Below, piece by piece: positions 16,802-24,813 of a DNA stretch of 64,000 nucleotides. Every line of letters begins with the position of its first letter. Positions within the stretch are counted from its first letter, which is position 1. The stretch lies in NCBI RefSeq assembly GCF_020037125.1, contig NZ_JAIQDG010000028.1, positions 1 to 64,000 of the forward strand, written 5' to 3'. Made by a program: the position numbers and the translations under genes. This DNA comes from Myxococcus sp. RHSTA-1-4 (GTDB taxonomy: Bacteria; Myxococcota; Myxococcia; Myxococcales; Myxococcaceae). The notes under the pieces were generated by a model that saw only the letters and a program-made list of their open reading frames with translations, searched no databases and was not told where the DNA came from.

Positions 16802-18622
16802 CTAGAAGTTGATCCCCAGCCAGCCGCGGATGGTCTGCGGCGTCTCCAGCTCGTCTCGCAGGTTCGGGTCGAACTCCTGCAGGCCGCTCATGGGGAAGAG
16901 GATGCCGTAGGCGGCGCCCGCGATGAACCCATCCTCCGTCTTGTAGTCCGCGCCCACGTTGACCTCCACGCCCAGCGAGCGGCTGGTGTAGGACGGCGTG
17001 GACTCCGCGTAGAGCGTCTGCGAGTAGATGAGGCGGCCGTACAGGTCGAAGCCCTCGGTCACCGTGTACTTCGCCGAGGGCCGCACGTAGAAGGCGTCCG
17101 TCACCCCGCCGATGATTTCCCGCCAGAGGATGAGGTCCACGCGGTAGTCGCGGTTGAAGCGGAAGTTGCGGATGGCGTTGTCGGAGCAGCCGCCAGAGCC
17201 GCAGCGGTACTGCGGGCCCTCGACGTCGCCCGGCTCGGTGACGCCGTTGGGACCGGAGCCAGCGCGGACCGGGTAGTTGCCGAAGCCCGCCGCCTTGTCA
17301 CCCGAGGCGAAGCCCAATTCCAGGCCGAGCGAGAGCTTGTTGTTCGCCAGCTTCAGCTCGCCCTGCGCCACGCCGCCGAACTGGGCGATGCGCAGGCTCT
17401 GGTTGAGCGAGGGCTCGTTGATGCCGCCCGCGTCCAGCGCGCGGTTGCCGATGTTGCCGAGGATGGCGGCCAGCTCGAACTCCAGCCGGAAGGTGCGCTC
17501 CTCGTACTTCAGCCAGAAGTCCGGGACGTAGAGCGCGGCGTCGCGGGGGATGAAGCCGGTGGCCGCGCCGTTCGTGGTGTCCGCGTCGTACTCCCAGTTC
17601 TGCGTGCGGTAGGTGAAGTGCAGGCCGTACTGGAGCACGCCCTGGTTGTTGTCCAGCTTGGAGCGGATGACCGCGTCGGTGTCGCGGCGGGCGATGGCAA
17701 TCACCCAGCTATGGGAATCATCCGACTGGGTGAGGTCCACCGGCTCGCCCTGGGAGCCGCGCCCGTCGACCACGCCCTCGTCGTTGAAGTCCACCATGGG
17801 CGTCACGTACCAGCCCTCGAAGGGGTTGGTGACGAACTGGATGCGGTCCACGGTGTCGCCGTAGTCGCAGTCGAAGCAGGTGCCGTCGTTGCGCAGCATG
17901 CCCAGGCCCCAGTGGCTGCCCATGCGGCCGAAGCGCAGGATGCCCACCGGCGTCTTCACCTCGCCGTAGGCGCGGCGAATCTTGATGGAGTCCTCCAGCA
18001 TGTCGACGGCGGAGTCCTGGCTCTCCGAGAAGATGCCGAAGAGGTTGCGCTGGTCACCCGGGTAGAGGGTGTCCGGCTGGGAGCCCAGCACCACGTTGTC
18101 CAGGCCGAGCACCTCCAGCTTCAGGCTGACCTGCTCTGAGACGTTGAAGGTGGGCTCCATGCGCAGCCGCATGGTGGCGAACGACTGGGTGTTCTCCGAG
18201 GCGCTGCGCGGCGAGCGCGGGAAGAGCTCCTGGCCGGCCTGCTTGCCCAGGTCGAACTTGTAGAAGAGCGTGGGGCGCAGGCGGAAGTAGCCGTCGAGCG
18301 TGAAGACCTCCAGCTTGCGCTTCTCCTCCGGGAACTCCTCCTTCCACTCGCCGGAGTCGACCGACTGTTTGGCCATCTCCGCGCGGATCTCCTCGCGCAG
18401 CTGCTCCCGGACGGCCTCCAGGTCCTCGCGGCTGACCGTCCCACCCTGGGCGGTGCCGGCGGCGGCGGGGGGCGGCTCGGCGGGGGGAGCGGCGGGGGCG
18501 GGCGCGGCCTCGGAGGGCGCGGCCTCGGCGGCGGGCGCGGGCGTGCCACCGTCGGGCACCGGCGTCTGGGCGGTGGCCGTGGACGAAGCGACGAGCAGCG
18601 CCGCCAGCAGGGCGTGAGACAT
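16802..18622 (-). CDS. TIGR04551-type outer-membrane beta-barrel protein
   Basis: 606 residues from ATG 18622 (GGAG upstream), with a signal peptide (MSHALLAALLVASSTATAQ), a long Ala/Pro-rich linker, a short charged helix (VSREDLEAVREQLREEIRAE) and then many alternating beta strands ending GWLGINF, with a terminal Phe as in outer-membrane barrels. It resembles the myxobacterial family TIGR04551. It may form a porin-like channel. An internal loop contains four Cys near CFDCDYGD and CGSGGCSD. It is the first gene of the eight-gene minus-strand run down to 10916. Confidence 0.8.
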   Translation of the reverse strand: MSHALLAALLVASSTATAQTPVPDGGTPAPAAEAAPSEAAPAPAAPPAEPPPAAAGTAQGGTVSREDLEAVREQLREEIRAEMAKQSVDSGEWKEEFPEEKRKLEVFTLDGYFRLRPTLFYKFDLGKQAGQELFPRSPRSASENTQSFATMRLRMEPTFNVSEQVSLKLEVLGLDNVVLGSQPDTLYPGDQRNLFGIFSESQDSAVDMLEDSIKIRRAYGEVKTPVGILRFGRMGSHWGLGMLRNDGTCFDCDYGDTVDRIQFVTNPFEGWYVTPMVDFNDEGVVDGRGSQGEPVDLTQSDDSHSWVIAIARRDTDAVIRSKLDNNQGVLQYGLHFTYRTQNWEYDADTTNGAATGFIPRDAALYVPDFWLKYEERTFRLEFELAAILGNIGNRALDAGGINEPSLNQSLRIAQFGGVAQGELKLANNKLSLGLELGFASGDKAAGFGNYPVRAGSGPNGVTEPGDVEGPQYRCGSGGCSDNAIRNFRFNRDYRVDLILWREIIGGVTDAFYVRPSAKYTVTEGFDLYGRLIYSQTLYAESTPSYTSRSLGVEVNVGADYKTEDGFIAGAAYGILFPMSGLQEFDPNLRDELETPQTIRGWLGINF

Positions 18623-18698
18623 GGGCAACGATCTCCAGGGCCGCGCGGGGCGGCCGGGTCTGAAAGGCGGGCGATTCAAGCCACGGGACATGGGGGTG

Positions 18699-19544
18699 TC
18701 AACGCTTACCGGCCCGGGGCTTCGACGCGTGAACGCCTGAGCGGGGCTGGCATTTCGGGCAGAAGTGGGTGGTGCGGCCTCCCTGGGTGAAGGACTCCAC
18801 GGGGGTGCCGCACTGGGAGCATGGGCCCCCGGCGCGGCCATACACCAGGAAGGGGTTCTCCGAGCGGCCTTCTTCCAGGTACACGGGCTCCTCGCCCTCC
18901 TGCTCCTTCAGTCCGAAGTCGATGGTGGCCCGGATGGCCTGGACCAGGCGCTTCCATTCCGCCGGGGTGAGGGAGCCGGGCTCCCGGGAGGGGTGGAGGC
19001 CGGCGCGGAAGAGGGCCTCCGCGGCGTGGATGTTGCCCAGGCCGGCGAGGCGCTCCTGGTCCATCAGCGCCACCTTGAGCGGCTGCCGGGAGGAGCCCAC
19101 CGCTTCCGCGAGCTGCCCCGCGGTGAGGCCGTCCGCCAGCGGGTCCCTCCCCAGGAGCCCCACCGGGTCCAGCGTCCTCAGGAGCGGGGCCGGCGCGGGC
19201 TCCATGCGGCCGAACATGCGCGGGTCGCTGAAGTGGATGACGTGGCCGTCGTCCAGGTGGAAGCGGGCGCGGCTGTGGGGCTCCACCTGGCCCTCCGTTC
19301 GCCGGACGAACTTGCCCGTCATCCCCAGGTGGCCCATCAGGCCCCGGCCTCCCTCGAAGGCGAAGAGGAGGTACTTGCCCCGGCGGACGAGGGACTCCAG
19401 CCGGCCGGAGAGCTCCTCGAAGTGCCGGCGCTCGGCGCCGCGGAAGATGCGGGTGTCGTCGGCCTCGGCGCGAACGAGGCGGCGGCCGCTGAACCAGCGG
19501 ACCAGGTTGCGCCGGGCAATCTCCACTTCCGGAAGCTCAGGCAT
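18699..19544 (-). CDS. mutM: formamidopyrimidine-DNA glycosylase
   Basis: 281 residues from ATG 19544, chosen because the mature enzyme must begin PELPEVE: Pro1 is the nucleophile and Glu2 is catalytic. The beta-hairpin/helix features (GKYLLFAF, GHLGMTGKF), the H2TH region (GLGNIHAAEALFRAGLHP) and a C-terminal zinc finger (CSQCG ... FCPKCQ) are complete. It removes 8-oxoguanine and formamidopyrimidines and nicks the strand. It is divergent from superoxide dismutase, so two oxidative-damage genes share an intergenic region. ATG 19556 upstream is in frame but would bury the catalytic Pro. Confidence 0.97.
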   Translation of the reverse strand: MPELPEVEIARRNLVRWFSGRRLVRAEADDTRIFRGAERRHFEELSGRLESLVRRGKYLLFAFEGGRGLMGHLGMTGKFVRRTEGQVEPHSRARFHLDDGHVIHFSDPRMFGRMEPAPAPLLRTLDPVGLLGRDPLADGLTAGQLAEAVGSSRQPLKVALMDQERLAGLGNIHAAEALFRAGLHPSREPGSLTPAEWKRLVQAIRATIDFGLKEQEGEEPVYLEEGRSENPFLVYGRAGGPCSQCGTPVESFTQGGRTTHFCPKCQPRSGVHASKPRAGKR

Positions 19545-19684
19545 CCTCCCGGGCACATAGCACCCCGGGTAGGCTCACGCATGGGCTACTTGTCATGCCG
19601 CGTACACCGGCCCGAAGTTCCGCGCGCCGGGTGCCCCCACCTCCGTTATGAGGCGGCCTTCCGACCCCCGTTCCTGGAGGCAGC

Positions 19685-20293
19685 ATGGCGGACGTTCCCC
19701 AGAAGAAATACACGCCGATGCAGTTCCCCCACTTGAAGAGCCTCAAGGGGCTCAGCGACGTGGTCCTGGACACGCACTTCAAGCTGTACGAGGGCTACGT
19801 CAACCGCACCAACAAGCTGACCGAGTCGCTGTCGGCCTTGCAGCTCAAGGGTGAGGCCGCGGGCACCAACCCGGCCTACGCGGAGATGACCCGCCGGCTG
19901 GGCTTCGAGTACAACGGCATGGTCCTCCACGAGTACTACTTCGGCAACATGAAGCCGGGGGGCTCGGGCGCGACGCCGCCGGGCAAGCTGAGGAAGGCCA
20001 TGGAGGAGAGCTTCGGCTCCTTCGAGAACTGGCTGACGGACTTCAAGGCCGTGGCCACCATGCCGGGCATCGGCTGGGCCGTCACCTTCCAGGACCCGCG
20101 CACCGGGTGGCTGTCCAACCACTGGGTCAACCTGCACGAGACGAACAACATCGCCGGCTTCCGGCCCGTCATCATCATGGACGCGTGGGAGCACGCCTTC
20201 ACCCCGGACTACAAGGCGAACGAGCGCGGCAAGTACGTGGACGCGTACTTCTCCAACCTCGACTACGACGCCTGCGAGGGCCGTCTGAAGTAG
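19685..20293 (+). CDS. superoxide dismutase (Fe/Mn family)
   Basis: 202 residues with GGAGG before ATG 19685. Metal ligands are His31 (LDTHFKLYEGYV), His82 (VLHEYYFGN), and Asp166 and His170 (IMDAWEHAF). The rest of the fold is complete but the N-terminal helix lacks the usual HHxxY double His, having THFKLY. It converts superoxide to peroxide in the cytoplasm. Whether the metal is Fe, Mn or either cannot be read reliably. It converges on ku with a 6-base gap. Confidence 0.95.
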   Translation: MADVPQKKYTPMQFPHLKSLKGLSDVVLDTHFKLYEGYVNRTNKLTESLSALQLKGEAAGTNPAYAEMTRRLGFEYNGMVLHEYYFGNMKPGGSGATPPGKLRKAMEESFGSFENWLTDFKAVATMPGIGWAVTFQDPRTGWLSNHWVNLHETNNIAGFRPVIIMDAWEHAFTPDYKANERGKYVDAYFSNLDYDACEGRLK

Positions 20294-20299
20294 GCGGCC

Positions 20300-21250
20300 T
20301 CAGGCCGAGGGCTCTCCGCCGTCGTCCTCCTTCCGCCGGGGCTCGGAGGTGGGGGCCTCGCCTCCACCTCGTCTCTCCCGGGCCTCGCGGGCCGAGGCCT
20401 GGGGCCGCAGCCGCAGTGCCCCCTGCTCGGGTGGCGGCAGCGGTTGTCCGGCCCGGAGCGCGGCCACGCTCCGCTCCAGCGCCGAGAGCAGCTCGCCCTG
20501 CTGGGACGCCTGGGCGGTGGCCCCCGCGTGCGCGGGGCGCTCGCCGGCCGCCACGGGCCGGGCCAGCTTGGAGGCGCGGCGCTGGATGAAGGCGAGGAGC
20601 CGCTCGCGGTGGACATCGTGGTAGCGCCGGGGGTCGAAGTGCGTGGCGCGTGCCTCGACGAGGTTCAGCGCGGCCTGGAGCTCCCGCTCCTGGGGACGCG
20701 GGCCCGCCAGGGACAGCTCGGTGAGGCTGTCCTGGGACACCACCTCCTCCGCGTAGTGGAGCGTGGTCAGGAGCAGCCCCCGGCCATGGGGCCGCACCGC
20801 GCACAGGTGTCCCTTCTGGTACATGACGAACCGGCCGATGCCCACGCGCCCCGCCTCGCGCAGCGTGGCCACCAGCAGCTCGAAGGCGCGCTCCGCCCCC
20901 TCGGCGGGCACCAGGTGGTACGAGGTGTCGTAGTAGAGGGGGTCGATGTCCCCCAGCTCCACGAAGTCCTCCATCTCGATGGCGCGGCTGGCCTCCGGGT
21001 CGAAGGCCTCCAGCTCCCCGCGCGTCACCTCCACGTAGCGGCCGTCGCCCAGCTCGTACCCCTTCACCACGTGCTCGTAGGGCACCTCCTCCCCGTCCGC
21101 CGAGCACACCCGCTTGTTCTGGATGCGGGCGCCGTCCACGTCGTGCAGCAGGTGGAATTGCACCTGCTTCGAGCTGATGGCGCTGTAGAGCCTCACCGGG
21201 ACGCTCACCAGCCCGAAGCTCAGCGAGCCGACCCACACGGGACGTGACAT
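20300..21250 (-). CDS. ku: Ku protein (non-homologous end joining)
   Basis: 316 residues from ATG 21250 (GGGAGG 8-10 bases upstream), beginning MSRPVWVGSLSFGLVSVPV, the classic bacterial Ku start. The ring-forming core continues through FHLLHDVDG, KGYELGDGRYVEVT and MYQKGHLCAVRPHGRGLLLTTLHYAEE (quoted in parts). The C-terminal tail is long, charged and rich in Arg/Glu/Pro, which may bind DNA. It encircles DNA ends and recruits LigD. No ligD is adjacent, so Ku here is an orphan within the window. Confidence 0.96.
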   Translation of the reverse strand: MSRPVWVGSLSFGLVSVPVRLYSAISSKQVQFHLLHDVDGARIQNKRVCSADGEEVPYEHVVKGYELGDGRYVEVTRGELEAFDPEASRAIEMEDFVELGDIDPLYYDTSYHLVPAEGAERAFELLVATLREAGRVGIGRFVMYQKGHLCAVRPHGRGLLLTTLHYAEEVVSQDSLTELSLAGPRPQERELQAALNLVEARATHFDPRRYHDVHRERLLAFIQRRASKLARPVAAGERPAHAGATAQASQQGELLSALERSVAALRAGQPLPPPEQGALRLRPQASAREARERRGGGEAPTSEPRRKEDDGGEPSA

Positions 21251-21485
21251 CGGGGCCTCCCCTCTCGTGCCGCGCGCGTGCGGCGCCGGTACCTTCAAAG
21301 GTCCGTATCCCCTCCCCTCCCCGCAAGGCCCGCCGGGCCCCCTGGCCAGGGCGCGGGCGGGGGTGGGCGGAGTGAAGTTCTCTTGGAAGGGCTCCGTCTA
21401 CACTCGAGGCTTGCCGCGAGGGCGGACCCTGGCGAAGAGTCCGGCCGGCGCCACTCAACCGATGGAAAGGAAGGCACTCCTGGTC

Positions 21486-22313
21486 ATGCAGCGAATCCTC
21501 TCGATGTTTCTGGGCCTCACCCTCGCAATGGGTGTGACGGCGGGCTGCACCAAGCAGCGCATCTCCGCGGAGAAGGCCATCGCGGCCACGCTCATCTCCG
21601 ACGAGCAGGAAGAGGACCTGGGCAAGCAGGTCAAGCAGGAGCTGGAGACGAAGGAGAAGATCAAGTACGTGCAGGACCCGGCGGTGGTCGAGTACGTGCG
21701 GAGCCTCTCCGCGCCCATCATCCGGCAGGCCAACAAGGACCGGCCGGGGGTGAAGTGGAAGATCAACGTCATCGACGACCCGAAGACGGTGAATGCGTTC
21801 GCCACGCCGGGCGGCTACCTGTACGTCTACACGGGCCTCATCCTGGCGGCGGACACGGAGGCGGAGCTGGCCGGCGTCATGGCGCACGAGGCGGGCCACG
21901 TGGTGGGCCGGCACTCGGCGCGCGCGATGGTCAACCAGCTCGGCCTGCAGGCCGTCACCCAGGCGGCGCTCGGGAAGAACCCCGGCGCGGTGGCCACCAT
22001 CGCCACGCAGCTGGTGGGCGGGGGCGCCATGCTGGCGCACGGCCGCGGCGAGGAGCTCGAAGCGGACGAGTACGGCGCCCGCTACGCCTCCGGCGCCAGC
22101 CATGACCCGCGTGGCCTCATCACCTTCTTCCAGAAGCTCCAGGAGCAGCAGGGCGGTGACGGGCCGGGCTTCATGAAGTGGCTGAGCACCCACCCGGCCA
22201 ACAAGGACCGCATCGCCAACATCCAGAAAATCATCGCGGAGAAGAAGCTGCGAGGCAGCAACAACAGCCCGGGCGGACTGCCCGCCATCAAGCAGAAGCT
22301 GGGCGCGAAGTAG
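21486..22313 (+). CDS. M48-family metalloprotease lipoprotein
   Basis: 275 residues. The signal ends in a lipobox (MGVTAGC). The zinc motif is HEAGH in VMAHEAGHVVGRHSA, and the third ligand is the Glu in EELEADEYG. It is the size of LoiP/YggG-type envelope proteases, without the C-terminal TPR region of BepA. It probably degrades misfolded outer-membrane proteins in the periplasm. The start could also be ATG 21462 (adding MERKALLV). ATG 21486 is preferred because AAGGAAGG lies upstream and the signal peptide is then normal. It converges on the YihY gene. Confidence 0.9.
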   Translation: MQRILSMFLGLTLAMGVTAGCTKQRISAEKAIAATLISDEQEEDLGKQVKQELETKEKIKYVQDPAVVEYVRSLSAPIIRQANKDRPGVKWKINVIDDPKTVNAFATPGGYLYVYTGLILAADTEAELAGVMAHEAGHVVGRHSARAMVNQLGLQAVTQAALGKNPGAVATIATQLVGGGAMLAHGRGEELEADEYGARYASGASHDPRGLITFFQKLQEQQGGDGPGFMKWLSTHPANKDRIANIQKIIAEKKLRGSNNSPGGLPAIKQKLGAK

Positions 22314-22325
22314 GACTCACGCCGC

Positions 22326-23375
22326 TCAGTGCAGGTGGGACGGGGGCTCGCGCTCCAGCTCCGCCACGGTGGGCTCGGGGGACTTGCCCCGGGCCACCCG
22401 CCGCCTCCACCGGAAGCGCGCCAGCCGCGACCTCTTCGCGCTGCTGGCGCTCTTCGCGGCGCCGGGCGTCTTGATGGGAGGCTCCAGCGGGGCCGGCTGC
22501 TCGAAGTCCCGCGCGCCCTTCTCCTTCCCCTCCGCGGAGGCATGCTCGAGGATGGCGTTGATTTCGCCGCCGAGGATGAAGACGAGCCCGGAGATGTAGA
22601 GCCACAGCATCAGCACCACGACGCCGCCGATGGAGCCGTAGGTGACGTTGTACCTGCCGAAGTGCTCCACGTACTGCGTGAAGCCCCACGTGCTCAGCAG
22701 CCACACGCCCGTGCCCATGACGGAGCCGGGGGTGATGTACTTGAACTTCTGCTTCACGTCGGGGAGCAGGTAGTAGCAGAGCGCCAGCACCAGCATCACC
22801 AGCGATGCGGTGAAGGGCCAGCGCAGCCAGGACCAGACCACGTGGAAGGCGTCCACGAGCTGAAGCTTCCGCGCGAGCCACGCCCCCAGCCGCCCGCCCA
22901 GCAGGAAGAGGGTGAAGGACAGCGGGATGAGCAGCGTGCCGGCGAGCGTCACCAGCATGGCCAGCCCCTGCGTCTTCCAGAAGGGGCGGGACTCGGGCAC
23001 GTCGTAGGCCAGGTTGAGCGCCTTGCGCAGGGCGTCCACACCGCGCGAGGCCGTCCACAGGGCGATGACGAGACCCGCCGTCAGCAGCCTCGGCCTCGGC
23101 TGGTTGACGAGGGACTGCAGGTGGCCCGTCACCAGTTGCAGCGCGTCTCCGGGCACCAGCGGGCGGATGCGGTCGAGCATCGCGTCCACCGCGCCCGGGG
23201 CGAAGGGCAGGTAGGCGACGAGCGTGAAGAGGAAGAAGAGGAACGGGAAGAGGGAGAAGAGGAGGTAGTAGGAGAGCTGCGCCGCGATGTCGGTGACGGT
23301 GTCCTCCTGGATCTCCTTCACGAAGCGCCGGCTGAACTCGCGCCACGTCAGGTACTTGGGCCTGGGCCACCGCAT
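22326..23375 (-). CDS. YihY/virulence factor BrkB family membrane protein
   Basis: 349 residues from ATG 23375 with GGGAGGAGG upstream. About six transmembrane helices. Family markers are TDIAAQLSYYLLFSLFPFL, GPYGSIGG-like TYGSIGGVVVLMLWLYISG and LGGEINAILE near the end of the membrane domain. The C-terminal 75 residues are basic and soluble. The family was once annotated as RNase BN by mistake and its function is unsettled. Inner membrane. Confidence 0.92.
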   Translation of the reverse strand: MRWPRPKYLTWREFSRRFVKEIQEDTVTDIAAQLSYYLLFSLFPFLFFLFTLVAYLPFAPGAVDAMLDRIRPLVPGDALQLVTGHLQSLVNQPRPRLLTAGLVIALWTASRGVDALRKALNLAYDVPESRPFWKTQGLAMLVTLAGTLLIPLSFTLFLLGGRLGAWLARKLQLVDAFHVVWSWLRWPFTASLVMLVLALCYYLLPDVKQKFKYITPGSVMGTGVWLLSTWGFTQYVEHFGRYNVTYGSIGGVVVLMLWLYISGLVFILGGEINAILEHASAEGKEKGARDFEQPAPLEPPIKTPGAAKSASSAKRSRLARFRWRRRVARGKSPEPTVAELEREPPSHLH

Positions 23376-23472
23376 GCTCCCCTCCTCCCTTGAATGCCCG
23401 TGGGGGTAGGAAGGTGGGGACGGTGGGGAGGAATGGCAGCAGGCGGGCAGGCGGGCGCCCGGCCGGGCGCTC

Positions 23473-24813
23473 TCAGGAGCGGTGCAGCCTGACCGCGCGG
23501 AAGAACTCGGTGAGGGAGAAGTCCAGCAGTGCCTGGCGTGAGCGCGTGTAGCGATGGGCCCGGAGGAAGGGCAACCACACGCGATTGCCCACACGCACCT
23601 GCGCTTCCTCCAGCTTCTTGCGCGGAATCCACTCGCCGCCGAGGTGCTTCACCAACACCCTCCCCAGGTACGCGCCCACCGCGGGCATCAGGTGCTCATC
23701 GATGACTCCCGGCCGGCGATTGCGCAGGAAGTCCTCGCACCAGAAATGGGCGTCCACGTCCATGAGGGACTCGGGCGAGGCCTCGAAGACGGAGGGCACG
23801 TCGGTGTGAAGCAGCGCCACGAGGCCCTCGGCAAGGTCGTCGTACTGCTGGCGCACGAAGTCCACGTCCTTCACATCCGAAGGCAGGGCGGCGCTGGCGG
23901 GCAGCCACTCATCCGGCTCCGGGGGGCGCCAGGCGTTGAGCTCGGCGATCATTCGCTGGCGCTCACTGATGCGGACACGGTCCACCACCCGCGTGAGGAG
24001 CGACTCCAGGTGGGGCGGGAAGCGCGGCTCCACGGGAGCCAGGATGGCGCTGCGCTCGCGCAGGGTGCGTAACAGGATGTCGTAGTCGAGGTCCGGGCGC
24101 AGGTGAGCGTGCGCACGGGCCTGGGCCTGGCGGGCCTCATCACTTGCGAAGTCCGCGGCAACGGGCCAGGTCACCAGCAGAACGGCACCATGGGGCAGTT
24201 CCTCCACCCGGTGGGCCGGCGTGGACAGCACCCGCTCGCGGCCAATGGACTCCACCAGCTTCGGGCCGAAGACGTTGAGCCAGGACACCTCGTAGATTCG
24301 GTCGAAGCCGTCTCGAATCGACGTATCCGTGTCGCGGCCGAAATTGGGGGCGCCCGACAACTGGTCCTCCGCCAGGCTGCTGGCCACGGCGTGGGTGACC
24401 GGGTAGTGGGAGGCCCAGGTGCGCACCATGTCTACGAGCTGTCCGCACTGCTCGGCGTCCGCGAAGACAGAGAGCGGCTGGACGGAGCTTCTGAAGTTCA
24501 GACGGGTCGGGAGCGGCGAAAACCAGAGCCTGAGCAGCATGTCCAGAGCAGGCCACTTCTCCCGATACAGCCAGATGGATGCGGAGTTCTCGTTACGGCA
24601 CTCCTCGAGTCCCTTGAAGACCGCGGCGCGGGAGTACTTGCGCCACCGCTTGCCGTGGATGACCTCTGGCATCCAGGCGCCTGCATACGCCTCAAGGGAC
24701 TGGAGGAAGGGGTCCAGCTCGCTATCCAGTGGAGCTTGCGGGTCGAAGCTGGCCTTGAAGGAGAAATTGAGCAGGTCTTCCGGCTTCAAGTCGTGGGACT
24801 CCAGCACCTTCAT
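23473..24813 (-). CDS. probable SitI-type immunity protein for upstream lipoprotein toxin
   Basis: 446 residues with no signal peptide. The ATG at 24813 overlaps the toxin gene's TGA (ATGA), so the two are translationally coupled, as toxin-immunity cassettes are. The middle (about 130-230) has DTDTSIRDGFDRIYEVSWLN, VFGPKLVESIGRERV and ELPHGAVLLVTWP, a layout reminiscent of DUF3396/Imm52-type immunity proteins. The C-terminal part (AVGAYLGRVLVKHLGGEW, IPRKKLEEAQVRVG) looks like a second domain. It is large for an immunity protein. The frame is intact although the toxin is not. The immunity role is inferred from position and weak resemblance; a regulator or chaperone is possible. Confidence 0.6.
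   Translation of the reverse strand: MKVLESHDLKPEDLLNFSFKASFDPQAPLDSELDPFLQSLEAYAGAWMPEVIHGKRWRKYSRAAVFKGLEECRNENSASIWLYREKWPALDMLLRLWFSPLPTRLNFRSSVQPLSVFADAEQCGQLVDMVRTWASHYPVTHAVASSLAEDQLSGAPNFGRDTDTSIRDGFDRIYEVSWLNVFGPKLVESIGRERVLSTPAHRVEELPHGAVLLVTWPVAADFASDEARQAQARAHAHLRPDLDYDILLRTLRERSAILAPVEPRFPPHLESLLTRVVDRVRISERQRMIAELNAWRPPEPDEWLPASAALPSDVKDVDFVRQQYDDLAEGLVALLHTDVPSVFEASPESLMDVDAHFWCEDFLRNRRPGVIDEHLMPAVGAYLGRVLVKHLGGEWIPRKKLEEAQVRVGNRVWLPFLRAHRYTRSRQALLDFSLTEFFRAVRLHRS

Noticed and set aside
19545..19556. Longer MutM start at ATG 19556
   Set aside because: It would place four residues before the catalytic Pro, which must be the N-terminus.
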